A stretch of 64,000 bases of DNA, from the NCBI GenBank assembly GCA_036008465.1, contig DASYNP010000091.1:1-64000 (forward strand), written 5' to 3'. The notes beneath the pieces are model-generated. The model had not been told where the DNA came from and did no database searches. It saw only the letters and a list, made by a program, of their open reading frames with translations. This DNA is from DASPSM01 sp036008465 (GTDB taxonomy: Bacteria > Planctomycetota > Planctomycetia > Planctomycetales > Planctomycetaceae). Positions 7,620-15,520 of the stretch are shown in pieces (positions within the stretch are counted from its first letter, which is position 1; every line of letters begins with the position of its first letter). Position numbers and translations under genes: made by a program.

Positions 7620-7652
7620 CCCTCTCCCCATTTGCTTCAAATGGGGAGAGGG
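7620..7652. repeat. 15-bp-arm palindrome, CCCTCTCCCC type
   Basis: Perfect 15-base arms (7620-7634 and 7638-7652) with a three-base loop, following a TTTTAAAA stretch after the enolase-superfamily gene. It could also stop transcription, but no downstream T run is seen. GGGTGAGGGG follows, as in the related repeat at 1938. Confidence 0.75.
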
Positions 7653-7704
7653 AAGGGTGAGGGGTCTTCTTTCGGGACGCTATTGAAAGCCGCCCTCACC
7701 CTGG

Positions 7705-7730
7705 CCCTCTCCCGGAGTACCGGGAGAGGG
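7705..7730. repeat. REP-like palindrome, second exact-arm copy
   Basis: Eleven-base arms identical to those at 134-159, with a different four-base loop (AGTA). CCCTCACCC stands just before it. It lies 29 bases upstream of ribF. Confidence 0.75.
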
Positions 7731-7759
7731 GATTGTGAACACGAGCCGGAAATGACTCG

Positions 7760-8683
7760 ATGACCTTGTTGCGACGTTTTGAGAGACCGGAACTCTATCG
7801 CGGCGGCTACGTGTCGATTGGGAACTTTGACGGTGTGCACCGGGGCCATCAGGAAATTGCTCAGCACCTGGCGGCTCGAAGCCGCAGCGAGGGAGTTCCC
7901 GCGGTGGTGCTGACGTTCGATCCGCATCCCCTTGCCCTGCTGCGTCCCGGCCACGTCCCACCCAGCCTGACGACTTTGAAGCAGAAGGCGGAGTTGCTCG
8001 AGCAGGCGGGCGTCACCTGCGTGATCGCCTACCCAACCGATAAAGCCCTGCTGCAGCTGACGCCGGCCGAATTTGTCGATTCCATTTTGGTCGGTCAGTT
8101 GGCGGCGAAGGGAATCGTGGAAGGTCCAAATTTCTGCTTCGGCAAGGATCGCAAAGGCGACATTGAGACATTGCGAGAGTTGTGCCGCGACAGAAAGATC
8201 TTGCTGGAGGTGGCGGAGCCAGTTGGCGGCGCCCGGGCGATGGTTTCGTCGAGCACGATTCGCTCGCTGGTCGCTTCCGGGCAAATTACCGAGGCGGTGA
8301 AATTGCTGGGGCACTCCTATCGCATCGAAGGAGCCGTCGTCGCCGGTGCGCGGCGGGGGCAACAAATCGGGTTCCCCACGGCCAACATCACCGGGATCGA
8401 AACGCTGCTTCCGGCGGACGGAGTCTACGCGGGCCTCGCTGCGGTCGGCGGACTGGAATTTGCCGCGGCAATCAACATTGGGCCGAATCCCACGTTCCAC
8501 GAAAACGCCCGCAAGGTGGAAGTGCATTTGCTCGATTTTTCTGGCGACTTGTATGGCCAGACGCTGGCGGTCGACCTGGTCGATCGAGTCCGCGACGTGA
8601 GGAAGTTCGGGAGTCGCGACGAACTTGTGGACCAAATCCGAAACGATGTGGCGGCCGTTCGGGCTTTGCTTCGCCGCGGTTGA
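7760..8683 (+). CDS. ribF: bifunctional riboflavin kinase/FAD synthetase
   Basis: A 307-residue cytoplasmic enzyme that phosphorylates riboflavin to FMN and then adenylylates FMN to FAD. The N-terminal nucleotidyltransferase domain shows GNFDGVHRGHQ (about residues 22-32), the ATP-binding HxGH motif, then VLTFDPHP and GPNFCFGKDRKGD. The linker VSSSTIR is typical. The C-terminal riboflavin kinase domain begins near YRIEGAVVAGARRGQQIGFPTANI, where the GFPTAN segment binds flavin and Mg-ATP. The length matches the family. It is preceded by two REP-like palindromes and seems to be transcribed on its own. Confidence 0.95.
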   Translation: MTLLRRFERPELYRGGYVSIGNFDGVHRGHQEIAQHLAARSRSEGVPAVVLTFDPHPLALLRPGHVPPSLTTLKQKAELLEQAGVTCVIAYPTDKALLQLTPAEFVDSILVGQLAAKGIVEGPNFCFGKDRKGDIETLRELCRDRKILLEVAEPVGGARAMVSSSTIRSLVASGQITEAVKLLGHSYRIEGAVVAGARRGQQIGFPTANITGIETLLPADGVYAGLAAVGGLEFAAAINIGPNPTFHENARKVEVHLLDFSGDLYGQTLAVDLVDRVRDVRKFGSRDELVDQIRNDVAAVRALLRRG

Positions 8684-8863
8684 CGCAGGTTCAGTGCGGA
8701 GGCACGTTTGCTTTGTCAAGATCTGTCGGACCGATCTTCCGCGAGTTTGAACTTTAGTGAAAGGAGCGTAATGCAAGCCTTGATGCAAAGCCGCCGGTCG
8801 GGCAAGAATTGAGGTAGAGTTGTCGTACGATCGTGAGCTGAGTTGCTCGAGGTTCCCGAGGCG

Positions 8864-9925
8864 ATGATCCATCTCGCTTGCGCTTGCGGAACCCGCATGG
8901 AGGTGCTGGACCTCTACGCAGGGGGTCACGTCGTCTGCCACACTTGCGGAGCTTCGGTTCTGGTGCCCGCTGACGCGGTGGTGCTCGAAGAGAAGTTTCG
9001 CTTCCATTGTCCGCACTGCGAGGCGCGGGTCGTCGGCAGGCGCGGATCGGCCGGGAAGAAATCGAACTGTCCCGCGTGCGGCAAGGCTTACACAGTCCCC
9101 GAGCCCCCGTCCGACTCGGACGTTCTGGAGTCGCAAACCGACCGTCGCATCCACCTGGATACCGACGACTTGGCCGTTCGCATGGGGTTGCCCTTCCCGG
9201 TCGGCAGGTTGGAGCCACCCGTGGCGCCCCATCCGCAACCGAGATTCTTGCATCCGCCGGAAGAAGTCGCCGCGGCGCGCGAGGAGCCGATTCCCTGGCC
9301 GCTGCCCCCCGAAGTGACTCCGGTTCCGCCCGAGGCCCAACCGGCGGCGGCACAACAGCATTCCTACACGCCGTCTCGTCCGAGCCCGGGCGATCCGCGA
9401 TCGGCGCCCAATGGATGGCCAGGGGGCATGCCGATCGAGCGTCATCTGGCCGAGATCATGGATCCGAACCGGCAGATGGTGATCGACGCGATCAACTCGA
9501 TCCAACCGTCGAGTTCCGCTCCGACCGCGGCTTCCATGCCGCAGCTCGACAACGCGATGAGGCCGTCGAGCGTCGGAGAGCTGCAAGTCGTCAGCGGCAG
9601 CTGCACAGGCAAACGGATCCGGATGGATTTTCGGCGCTTTGTAGTCGGCAATGAGCGGGACTGCGATCTGCGCCCGGTCAGTCCCTTGCTGAGTCGGCAC
9701 CATTGCGTGTTCAAACGCGACGAGTACGCGGTGCGGGTCCGCGATTTGGGCAGCAACACCGGCACATTCGTCAACGGGCGTCGCATTCAGAGCGAAGCCA
9801 TTTTGAAACCGGGGGACGACGTCACCGTTGGCGACGTCACGCTTCATGTGATTCTTCCCCATTCGCCCCGCGTCACGCAGATGCAAGACAGCCAGCCGTC
9901 GATTAGCGACTTCGTGATCCTGTAG
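8864..9925 (+). CDS. FHA-domain protein with N-terminal zinc ribbons
   Basis: A 353-residue protein. The first 85 residues contain Cys pairs (CACG, CHTCG, CPHC, CPACG) that would form two zinc ribbons. Residues about 95-225 are Pro/Ala-rich and low in complexity. The last about 100 residues form an FHA domain, which binds phosphothreonine: RRFVVGNERDCDLR, LLSRHHCVF and DLGSNTGTFVNGRRI carry the conserved Gly-Arg, Ser-x-x-His and Asn-Gly positions. It is probably a scaffold in Ser/Thr-kinase signalling, which is abundant in planctomycetes. The ATG at 8864 is used because MIHLACACG follows directly. The downstream pseudouridine synthase starts 3 bases after the stop. Confidence 0.8.
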   Translation: MIHLACACGTRMEVLDLYAGGHVVCHTCGASVLVPADAVVLEEKFRFHCPHCEARVVGRRGSAGKKSNCPACGKAYTVPEPPSDSDVLESQTDRRIHLDTDDLAVRMGLPFPVGRLEPPVAPHPQPRFLHPPEEVAAAREEPIPWPLPPEVTPVPPEAQPAAAQQHSYTPSRPSPGDPRSAPNGWPGGMPIERHLAEIMDPNRQMVIDAINSIQPSSSAPTAASMPQLDNAMRPSSVGELQVVSGSCTGKRIRMDFRRFVVGNERDCDLRPVSPLLSRHHCVFKRDEYAVRVRDLGSNTGTFVNGRRIQSEAILKPGDDVTVGDVTLHVILPHSPRVTQMQDSQPSISDFVIL

Positions 9926-9927
9926 CG

Positions 9928-10590
9928 GTGGCCGCTCTCCACGTCGTCTATGAAGACAATCATTGCATCGCGGTGGTGAAGCCGGCCGGTCTGCTGACTG
10001 CGGGCGACCGCACGGGCGACGTCTCCCTGGCCGATCAGGTGCGCGACTACCTGCGCCTGAAGTACAAGAAGCCGGGCAATGTGTTCGTCGGCATTGTGCA
10101 TCGGTTGGATCGTCCGGTCGGCGGCGTGGTCCTGTTTGCTCGCACCAGCAAGGCGGCGTCGCGCCTGTCGGAACAGTTTCGCTCGGGCCGGGTCGAAAAG
10201 GTTTATGAAGCGCTCGTCGAGGGGCGTGTCGCGCTGCGAGAGGGTCTGCTCGAGGACCGTTTGGTCAAGGACCACCAGAAGAACGTCGTCCGACGCTCCT
10301 CGGCAAAGAATCCCCGCGCCCGGGAAAGCCAGTTGAGCTACCGCCGATTGAGAACCGGGCCTTCCACGACGCTGCTGGAAATCCGGCCAATGACCGGCCG
10401 CAGTCACCAGATCCGCGTGCAACTGGCATCAGCCGGTCATCCCATTGTGGGCGACCGCAAGTACGGCTCGAAACGCCCGTTCGAGCACGGCATCGCGCTG
10501 CGCGCCGTGCGGCTGACGTTCGAGCATCCGACGACGAAGCTGCCGATTAGCGTGGAAGCATCGGCCGACTGGCGCGGCGCCGGGATTTGA
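9928..10590 (+). CDS. RluA-family pseudouridine synthase
   Basis: A 220-residue RNA-modifying enzyme that isomerises uridine to pseudouridine in rRNA or tRNA. The catalytic motif HRLDRPVGGVVLFARTSKAA is present with the nucleophilic Asp, and GRSHQIRVQLASAGHPIVGDRKYG is the conserved second half. It lacks an N-terminal S4 RNA-binding domain, so it resembles the short RluA/RluC-like group (TruC, RluE size). The start is GTG at 9928, two bases after the FHA gene's stop, which implies co-transcription. The target nucleotide cannot be assigned. Confidence 0.88.
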   Translation: MAALHVVYEDNHCIAVVKPAGLLTAGDRTGDVSLADQVRDYLRLKYKKPGNVFVGIVHRLDRPVGGVVLFARTSKAASRLSEQFRSGRVEKVYEALVEGRVALREGLLEDRLVKDHQKNVVRRSSAKNPRARESQLSYRRLRTGPSTTLLEIRPMTGRSHQIRVQLASAGHPIVGDRKYGSKRPFEHGIALRAVRLTFEHPTTKLPISVEASADWRGAGI

Positions 10591-10613
10591 GCCGGCGTTC
10601 CCTCCCAAGGTCC

Positions 10614-11018
10614 TTACTCTCCCGGAGCCATCCCATCGTCCCGATCGTCGAATTCGTCGCCGAAGGCCGCCTGATGCAGTGAGTCGGCGCCGTGCTGCAT
10701 TCTCCATTTGGTGCGCAACTCCTCCAGGATACGCCGGTACTCATCAATCGTGGCTTGGTCGGTCGCAGTCACCACCATCGCGACGACTTTGCGGTATTGC
10801 TCGACAAGATCACGTGGCTCCCGTGCTTCCCCGCCGAGCAGAATGTTTCTCAACCTCAAGCTGACATGCCCGCAATCGAGGCATGCCGAAGCAAGCATCG
10901 GTCGGCCCCAGTCAAAGAATTTCTTGCTATTCTCGAAAACCATCCGCCCCGTTCCGCGGATACGACCGGTTTCGACGTTTTGAGAGCCGCATTGCGCGCA
11001 GCGTATTGACGGGTCCAT
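10614..11018 (-). CDS. zinc-ribbon protein of unknown function
   Basis: A 134-residue protein with a zinc ribbon formed by CAQCG near residue 7 and CLDCG near residue 47, separated by a beta-rich segment (ETGRIRGTGRMVFENSKKFFDWG). The second half is helical and very acidic at the end (FGDEFDDRDDG). It may be a small nucleic-acid- or protein-binding factor, but no family is recognised. It lies 19 bases downstream of the threonine aldolase gene in the same direction and is probably co-transcribed. The ATG at 11018 avoids overlap with that gene. Confidence 0.65.
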   Translation of the reverse strand: MDPSIRCAQCGSQNVETGRIRGTGRMVFENSKKFFDWGRPMLASACLDCGHVSLRLRNILLGGEAREPRDLVEQYRKVVAMVVTATDQATIDEYRRILEELRTKWRMQHGADSLHQAAFGDEFDDRDDGMAPGE

Positions 11019-11037
11019 CGGATTGTTCTCTCGTTTT

Positions 11038-12087
11038 CTACGTTTCGCGCCGGTTTGCAATGTCCGTCAGCGCCGTGCGAATCCGGCGCACCGCTTCTTC
11101 CACGGCTACGCGGTCGTGGTGCCGGTTCGTGACGAGGCGGAATTGCCTCGGAGGGCGGCCGCTGGCCAATAAGCCCGCGGATTGGAAGCGGGCCAAGATT
11201 TCTGGAGTCGTCAAGCCGGTGCCCGTGTGGTCGACGTTGACCATGTTGGTCTCGACCGATTCCAGATCGACTCGCAGACCTGGTACCTCGTTGACGGCTT
11301 CCGCGAGGATCCGGGCGTTCGCGTGGTCGTCAGCCAAGCGGTCGATCATCGATTCGAGAGCCACCAGACCGGAGGCGGCGATTACGCCGGCTTGCCGCAT
11401 GCCGCCGCCCACGCGTTTGCGGCAGTGATCGGCCTTCGCGATGAACTCGCTGCTGCCGACGAGCAAAGATCCGAGCGGACAGGAGAGCCCTTTCGAGAGA
11501 CAGAACATTACTGAATCGGCGTGCTGAGCGACGGCAGCCACCGGGATTCCCTGCTTGATGGCGGCGTTGAATATCCGCGCTCCGTCGAGATGGACCGCCA
11601 GACCGCGTTCGTGCGCGACCTGGCAGAGGCGATTCTGAATCTCCAACGGCACCACACGCCCGCCGCTCAGATTGTGGGTGTTTTCGAGGCACAGCAAGCG
11701 CGGAATTGGATGATGCAAATTGGGCGGCCGGATCGCGGCCCGCAGTTCGTCCGGGTCGAGAACCCCCTTTCGGCTGGTGAGCACCATCGGCATTAATCCC
11801 GCCACGTTCGCCATGCCCCCGGCTTCGTATGCGTAAATGTGCGACTGCGAATCGAGCAGAACTTCGTCACCGGGGTTGGCATGCGCCATGAGCGCGCAGA
11901 GATTGCCCATCGTGCCGCTGATCACCAGCAGGGCCGCCTCTTTGCCGAGCATCTTGGCGGCGAGCTTTTCCAGTCGAGCGACGGTCGGGTCCTCATCGTA
12001 TGTGTCGTCGCCCAGCGGCGCGTGTTGGATCGCCTCGAGCATCTCGGGCGTGGGGAGAGTTTGGGTGTCGCTGCGGAAATTGAGCAT
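11038..12087 (-). CDS. ltaE: low-specificity L-threonine aldolase
   Basis: A 349-residue PLP enzyme of fold type I that cleaves L-threonine or L-allo-threonine to glycine and acetaldehyde. Visible features are the N-terminal NFRSDTQTLPT, GDDTYDEDPTV, the PLP contact region SGTMGNLCALMAH, the Asp-containing strand HLDGARIFNAA, and SVMFCLSKGLSCPLGS, in which Lys in SKGL forms the Schiff base. The length matches the family. The start at 12087 is chosen because homologues begin with this motif, although the frame extends further upstream. It is divergent from purU and would supply glycine that feeds one-carbon metabolism. Confidence 0.93.
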   Translation of the reverse strand: MLNFRSDTQTLPTPEMLEAIQHAPLGDDTYDEDPTVARLEKLAAKMLGKEAALLVISGTMGNLCALMAHANPGDEVLLDSQSHIYAYEAGGMANVAGLMPMVLTSRKGVLDPDELRAAIRPPNLHHPIPRLLCLENTHNLSGGRVVPLEIQNRLCQVAHERGLAVHLDGARIFNAAIKQGIPVAAVAQHADSVMFCLSKGLSCPLGSLLVGSSEFIAKADHCRKRVGGGMRQAGVIAASGLVALESMIDRLADDHANARILAEAVNEVPGLRVDLESVETNMVNVDHTGTGLTTPEILARFQSAGLLASGRPPRQFRLVTNRHHDRVAVEEAVRRIRTALTDIANRRET

Positions 12088-12183
12088 GCTCGACGTGGTC
12101 ACGAGGGTGTTCCGTTTTGGACAAGGGATCGGTCCGCTATGCTGCAGGATATCACGCTGGGCAAAAGATTTCGGAGGGAGCCA
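12088..12183. promoter_or_regulatory. divergent promoter region, ltaE/purU
   Basis: The 96 bases between two divergent starts must contain both promoters. No consensus -35/-10 pair or riboswitch is obvious by eye. The shared region makes joint control of glycine and folate one-carbon genes plausible, by inference only. Confidence 0.4.
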
Positions 12184-13056
12184 ATGCAAGTCGTTATCAC
12201 CGCGGTTGGTCCGGACAATCGCGGCCTGGCCGACCCGATCGTGCACCACGTCACGGGCTCGGGGGCCAACATCCACGAAATTCAGATGTACGACCACGAT
12301 TCGGAGCAGTTGTTCGCCATGCTCCTGCGGGTCGAGTGGCCCGGCGGTCCCGAGTCGATTGCCGAGCTGTCGGAACGGATGAACGATGTCGGCCAGAGCA
12401 AGGGCCTGTCGCTGCGGACTTGGTCACGCGACGCGCTCGGACGTCCTCCGAGATTGGCACTGTGCACGACCCATCGGCCGGAGCCGGCGCTGGCCGTGCT
12501 GCGCGCCATCCGTGACGGGCGTTTGGCGGCCACTCCCGCGGTGGTCATCGGAAACCGGGACGCGTGTCGGGGCTTGGCCGAGCAGTTCAAAGTCGATTGG
12601 CAGCAAGTCGGCGACTCGCAGGGTCGGCCGGACAACGAGCGTCTGGTCGAACTCTTCGACCAATACGAAGTCGACTACATCATCCTGGCCCGCTACATGC
12701 GGATTCTGCCGCCGGCCACTTGCTGGAAGTTCGCGGGGGGCCGCATCATCAACCTGCATCACGGACTGTTGCCTTCGTTCCCAGGCGCGACCCCCTACGA
12801 AGACGCGTTCCAGCATCGGATGCTGACGTACGGCTCAACCGTCCATTTCATCGTTCCTGAGCTCGACGCGGGGAACCAGATCATTCATCAGACCACTTTC
12901 ACTGTTTTTCCGGGCACGCCGCTGGCTGAGATTAAGCGGCGGGGTGAGACCGATCACGAACCTTCCGCCCTGGTCGAAGGTCTGCGGCGGGTCGTGGATC
13001 GCGAGGTCGAGCTGCACTTCCACCGTGTGGTCAGGACGGGGGCAGCGCCCGGGTGA
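12184..13056 (+). CDS. purU: formyltetrahydrofolate deformylase
   Basis: A 290-residue enzyme that hydrolyses 10-formyl-THF to formate and THF, balancing one-carbon units and supplying formate for purine synthesis. Residues 1-85 form an ACT-type regulatory domain (VITAVGPDNRGLADPIVHHVTGSGANI). The C-terminal formyltransferase fold shows VIGNRDACRGLAE, DYIILARYMRILP, IINLHHGLLPSFPGATPYEDAF and VHFIVPELDAGNQII. The Asn, His and Asp of the hydrolase active site are all kept. A GGAGG stands 5 bases before the ATG. Its divergent partner is threonine aldolase, with about 96 bases between the starts. Confidence 0.93.
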   Translation: MQVVITAVGPDNRGLADPIVHHVTGSGANIHEIQMYDHDSEQLFAMLLRVEWPGGPESIAELSERMNDVGQSKGLSLRTWSRDALGRPPRLALCTTHRPEPALAVLRAIRDGRLAATPAVVIGNRDACRGLAEQFKVDWQQVGDSQGRPDNERLVELFDQYEVDYIILARYMRILPPATCWKFAGGRIINLHHGLLPSFPGATPYEDAFQHRMLTYGSTVHFIVPELDAGNQIIHQTTFTVFPGTPLAEIKRRGETDHEPSALVEGLRRVVDREVELHFHRVVRTGAAPG

Positions 13057-13164
13057 GTGGGGGCGTCCGTCAGGCCGATTCGGTTGGCGTCTGGCCGCGC
13101 TTCGACGTACCGATGGCGATTGAGTAGAATTCTTTTGCCGCAATACTCCCCTGGAGCGGAGGCA

Positions 13165-13851
13165 ATGGATCTGTTGGTGATTGAAGACGAGGCCGTGTTG
13201 GGCAAGGCACTCCAGCGCGGCCTCTCAGACTGTCATCACGAGTGCACTTGGGTGCGCAACGGCAAGAAAGGTCTCGACTTAGGGTTGAGCCAGCGGTTTG
13301 ACGCGATCATCCTCGATCTGCTTCTTCCCGACATGGAAGGGATCGAAGTTCTCGATTCGCTGCGCACCCGCGGAGTTCAAACTCCGGTTTTGGTGCTAAC
13401 GGCCCTCGGCTCGGTTGAGAGTCGGGTTCGCGGTCTCCGCTCGGGTGCGGACGACTATTTGGTGAAGCCGTTCGCCTTTCCCGAGCTGACCGCCCGGCTT
13501 GAGGCGTTGTCTCGGCGTTCGAATTTCCGGCCGTCGATGACGCACACGGTCGGCCCGCTGACTCTCGACATGACCACACGCCGTGCGTCGCGCGGCGAGC
13601 GCGAAATCGAACTGTCGCCGACCGAATTCACCGTGCTCGAATACCTCATGCGATTTGCCGGCCAAGTGGTGACTCGCAAGATGCTGAGCCAGCACGTCTG
13701 GGACGACGACTGGGATGGCACGACCAACGTGATCGACGTCCACATCAATCGGCTGAGAAATAAGATCGATCGTGGTTTCGATGTGGCGCTGATCCAGACG
13801 GTTCGGGGTCACGGTTACGTATTGCGGGCCGCCGAGCCGAGCGCCCTCTGA
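13165..13851 (+). CDS. OmpR/PhoB-family response regulator
   Basis: A 228-residue DNA-binding regulator. The receiver domain (residues 1-115) has the acidic pair in VIEDE, the phospho-accepting Asp in IILDLLLPDMEG (about residue 51), Thr in VLTALG and Lys in VKPFAFPE. The C-terminal winged helix (about 130-225) carries LSPTEFTVLEYLMRFAGQVVTRKMLSQHVW and VIDVHINRLRNKID, typical of OmpR/QseB/CopR-like regulators. The ATG at 13165 follows GGAGCGGAGG. The histidine kinase gene begins 58 bases downstream, so the two form a two-component system. Confidence 0.93.
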   Translation: MDLLVIEDEAVLGKALQRGLSDCHHECTWVRNGKKGLDLGLSQRFDAIILDLLLPDMEGIEVLDSLRTRGVQTPVLVLTALGSVESRVRGLRSGADDYLVKPFAFPELTARLEALSRRSNFRPSMTHTVGPLTLDMTTRRASRGEREIELSPTEFTVLEYLMRFAGQVVTRKMLSQHVWDDDWDGTTNVIDVHINRLRNKIDRGFDVALIQTVRGHGYVLRAAEPSAL

Positions 13852-13864
13852 CCGGGCCCCCAAA

Positions 13865-13885
13865 AGTGCGGTAGGAAACCGCACT
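13865..13885 (+). promoter_or_regulatory. intercistronic hairpin between regulator and kinase
   Basis: AGTGCGGT (13865-13872) pairs with ACCGCACT (13878-13885) around AGGAA, 25 bases before the kinase ATG. It may lower kinase translation relative to the regulator or protect the mRNA; it has no T run for termination. Confidence 0.4.
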
Positions 13886-13909
13886 GGAAATGATCCGATC
13901 GCACTGGGC

Positions 13910-15487
13910 ATGATTCCGATGGCGTCGCCCTTTTCCGAGCGACTCTTCAAGCTGGCGCACCTGGCGCGCTTGGCGTCCAAGTCGTTGCGTGCCCGGTTGA
14001 TGATCTGGAATGTTTTCCTGGTCCTCGTGACGGCGCTGGCCTGCTTCCTGGGAGTGCGCGAAGGTTTGCGGCAAGCGCTGGTCGGCGGAATGGACAGCGT
14101 TCTAACCGCCGACATTCGCGAAATCGGTCTCGACGTCGCCGAGTTGCACGCAACGGCCGCGGATTTGCGTTCGGCTGCGAAGGGACAGGGGTTCGCCCAG
14201 GCGACGCAGTTGCTCAATGCACTCAACCGCAAAGAGAGCGTTCACGAACACAACGGCTGGTTCGTCGAGCTGCTTGATGCCGACGAAAAACGACTCTGGG
14301 CCAGCGACTTGACGCCGGAGCTTTTAACCGTCGAAAGGTCGCGTCGCGACATGGCGCCAGTGAGTCTTAACGGCCGTCTTGGTGTCGTTGATTCGCCTTA
14401 TCGCGTCTTGGAAAACCGGCAAGCGACGTTGCAGGGCCGGCCCTTGCGAATCCGCGTTGGGGCTCCCATGGACTTTGTCGACCGTGATATCGCCAGCATC
14501 GATCGAATCGCGATTCGCGGCGTTGTGTTGCTGCTCGTCGCGGCACCTCTGCTTGGCTACTGGCTGGCTCGCCGGGCCATCCGCCCCCTGTCCGACATCA
14601 TCGAAACGACGGCCCGACTGCGACCCAACCGCATGGAGGAGCGGCTGGCCATTCGTCAGACCGACGACGAGCTCGATCGGCTTTCCGCCACGGTCAACGA
14701 GTTCCTCGATCGCATCGCGGTCTATCTCAGCCAAAGCAACAATCTGCTCGCCAACTCGGCCCACGAGCTGCGCACGCCGCTGGCGGCCATCCGCAGTTCG
14801 ATCGAAGTGGCCATCGGTGGCCACCGCACGCCGCAGGAGTATCAAGAGCTCCTTTCAGAAGTCATCGGCGAGTGCGCCTCGCTCGAGCGGCTGGTGAATC
14901 AGCTGCTGCTGTTGGCCGAGACAGATTCGGAACTGATCCGTGCCCATAGCGAACAGGTCGACTTGAGCGGCCTCGTCGAGCGATGCGCCGAAATGTTCAG
15001 CGCCGTCGCGGAAGCCCAACAGATTGAACTTGTGACTGCGGTCGTTCCGCACGTCTCTGTGATGGGCTTCGGCAATCACTTGCGGCAGGTGGTCAACAAC
15101 CTGTTGGACAACGCCATCAAGTTCACTGAGCCCGGCGGCACCGTCCGCGTGTCGCTCTTTCGCGAAGGCAGTTCGAGCATTCTCCGCGTTGCCGACACAG
15201 GCAGCGGCATCCCGGCGGCCGACCTGCCGCATATTTTCGAGCGATTTTTCCGGGGGGACCGGTCGCGGCAGCGAATCGAGCAGACGACCGGTACCGGCCT
15301 GGGGCTGAGCATTTGCCAGGCGATCGTTGCCGCGCACCGGGGCCGAATCTTCGTCGAGACGCGCGAGGGCTCGGGGACAACGATGACCGTGCAGCTCCCC
15401 GGGGCCTTCGATGCGCAGACGCCGCGCGATGCCGCGGCAGCGTCCGAGAGGGGCGCCGCGATGGCAACCACCCGCTCGGACAATTGA
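13910..15487 (+). CDS. membrane sensor histidine kinase
   Basis: A 525-residue inner-membrane kinase and partner of the upstream regulator. Membrane helix 1 is at about 29-48 and helix 2 at about 200-220, enclosing a periplasmic sensor of about 150 residues. A HAMP linker follows (residues about 222-275). The phospho-acceptor His lies in ANSAHELRTPLAAIRSS (about residue 284). The ATPase domain has the N box VNNLLDNAIKF (about 398), the G1 box VADTGSGIP and the G2 box GTGLGLSICQAIV. The architecture matches CusS/QseC-type sensors, often of metals or envelope stress, but the ligand is unknown. The last 25 residues are Ala/Arg-rich and not conserved. Confidence 0.92.
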   Translation: MIPMASPFSERLFKLAHLARLASKSLRARLMIWNVFLVLVTALACFLGVREGLRQALVGGMDSVLTADIREIGLDVAELHATAADLRSAAKGQGFAQATQLLNALNRKESVHEHNGWFVELLDADEKRLWASDLTPELLTVERSRRDMAPVSLNGRLGVVDSPYRVLENRQATLQGRPLRIRVGAPMDFVDRDIASIDRIAIRGVVLLLVAAPLLGYWLARRAIRPLSDIIETTARLRPNRMEERLAIRQTDDELDRLSATVNEFLDRIAVYLSQSNNLLANSAHELRTPLAAIRSSIEVAIGGHRTPQEYQELLSEVIGECASLERLVNQLLLLAETDSELIRAHSEQVDLSGLVERCAEMFSAVAEAQQIELVTAVVPHVSVMGFGNHLRQVVNNLLDNAIKFTEPGGTVRVSLFREGSSSILRVADTGSGIPAADLPHIFERFFRGDRSRQRIEQTTGTGLGLSICQAIVAAHRGRIFVETREGSGTTMTVQLPGAFDAQTPRDAAAASERGAAMATTRSDN

Positions 15488-15520
15488 TTGCAATAGCGAC
15501 TTGAGCCTTGAGTCCAAGAC

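Noticed and set aside
7637..9886. Minus-strand 749-aa open frame
   Set aside because: It lies antisense to ribF and the FHA gene, both strongly supported, and has an unconserved His/Arg/Gln-rich composition typical of GC-rich shadow frames.
11839..12183. Longer upstream start for the PurU frame
   Set aside because: The extra 115 codons are antisense to threonine aldolase, and the GGAGG at 12184 marks the real start.
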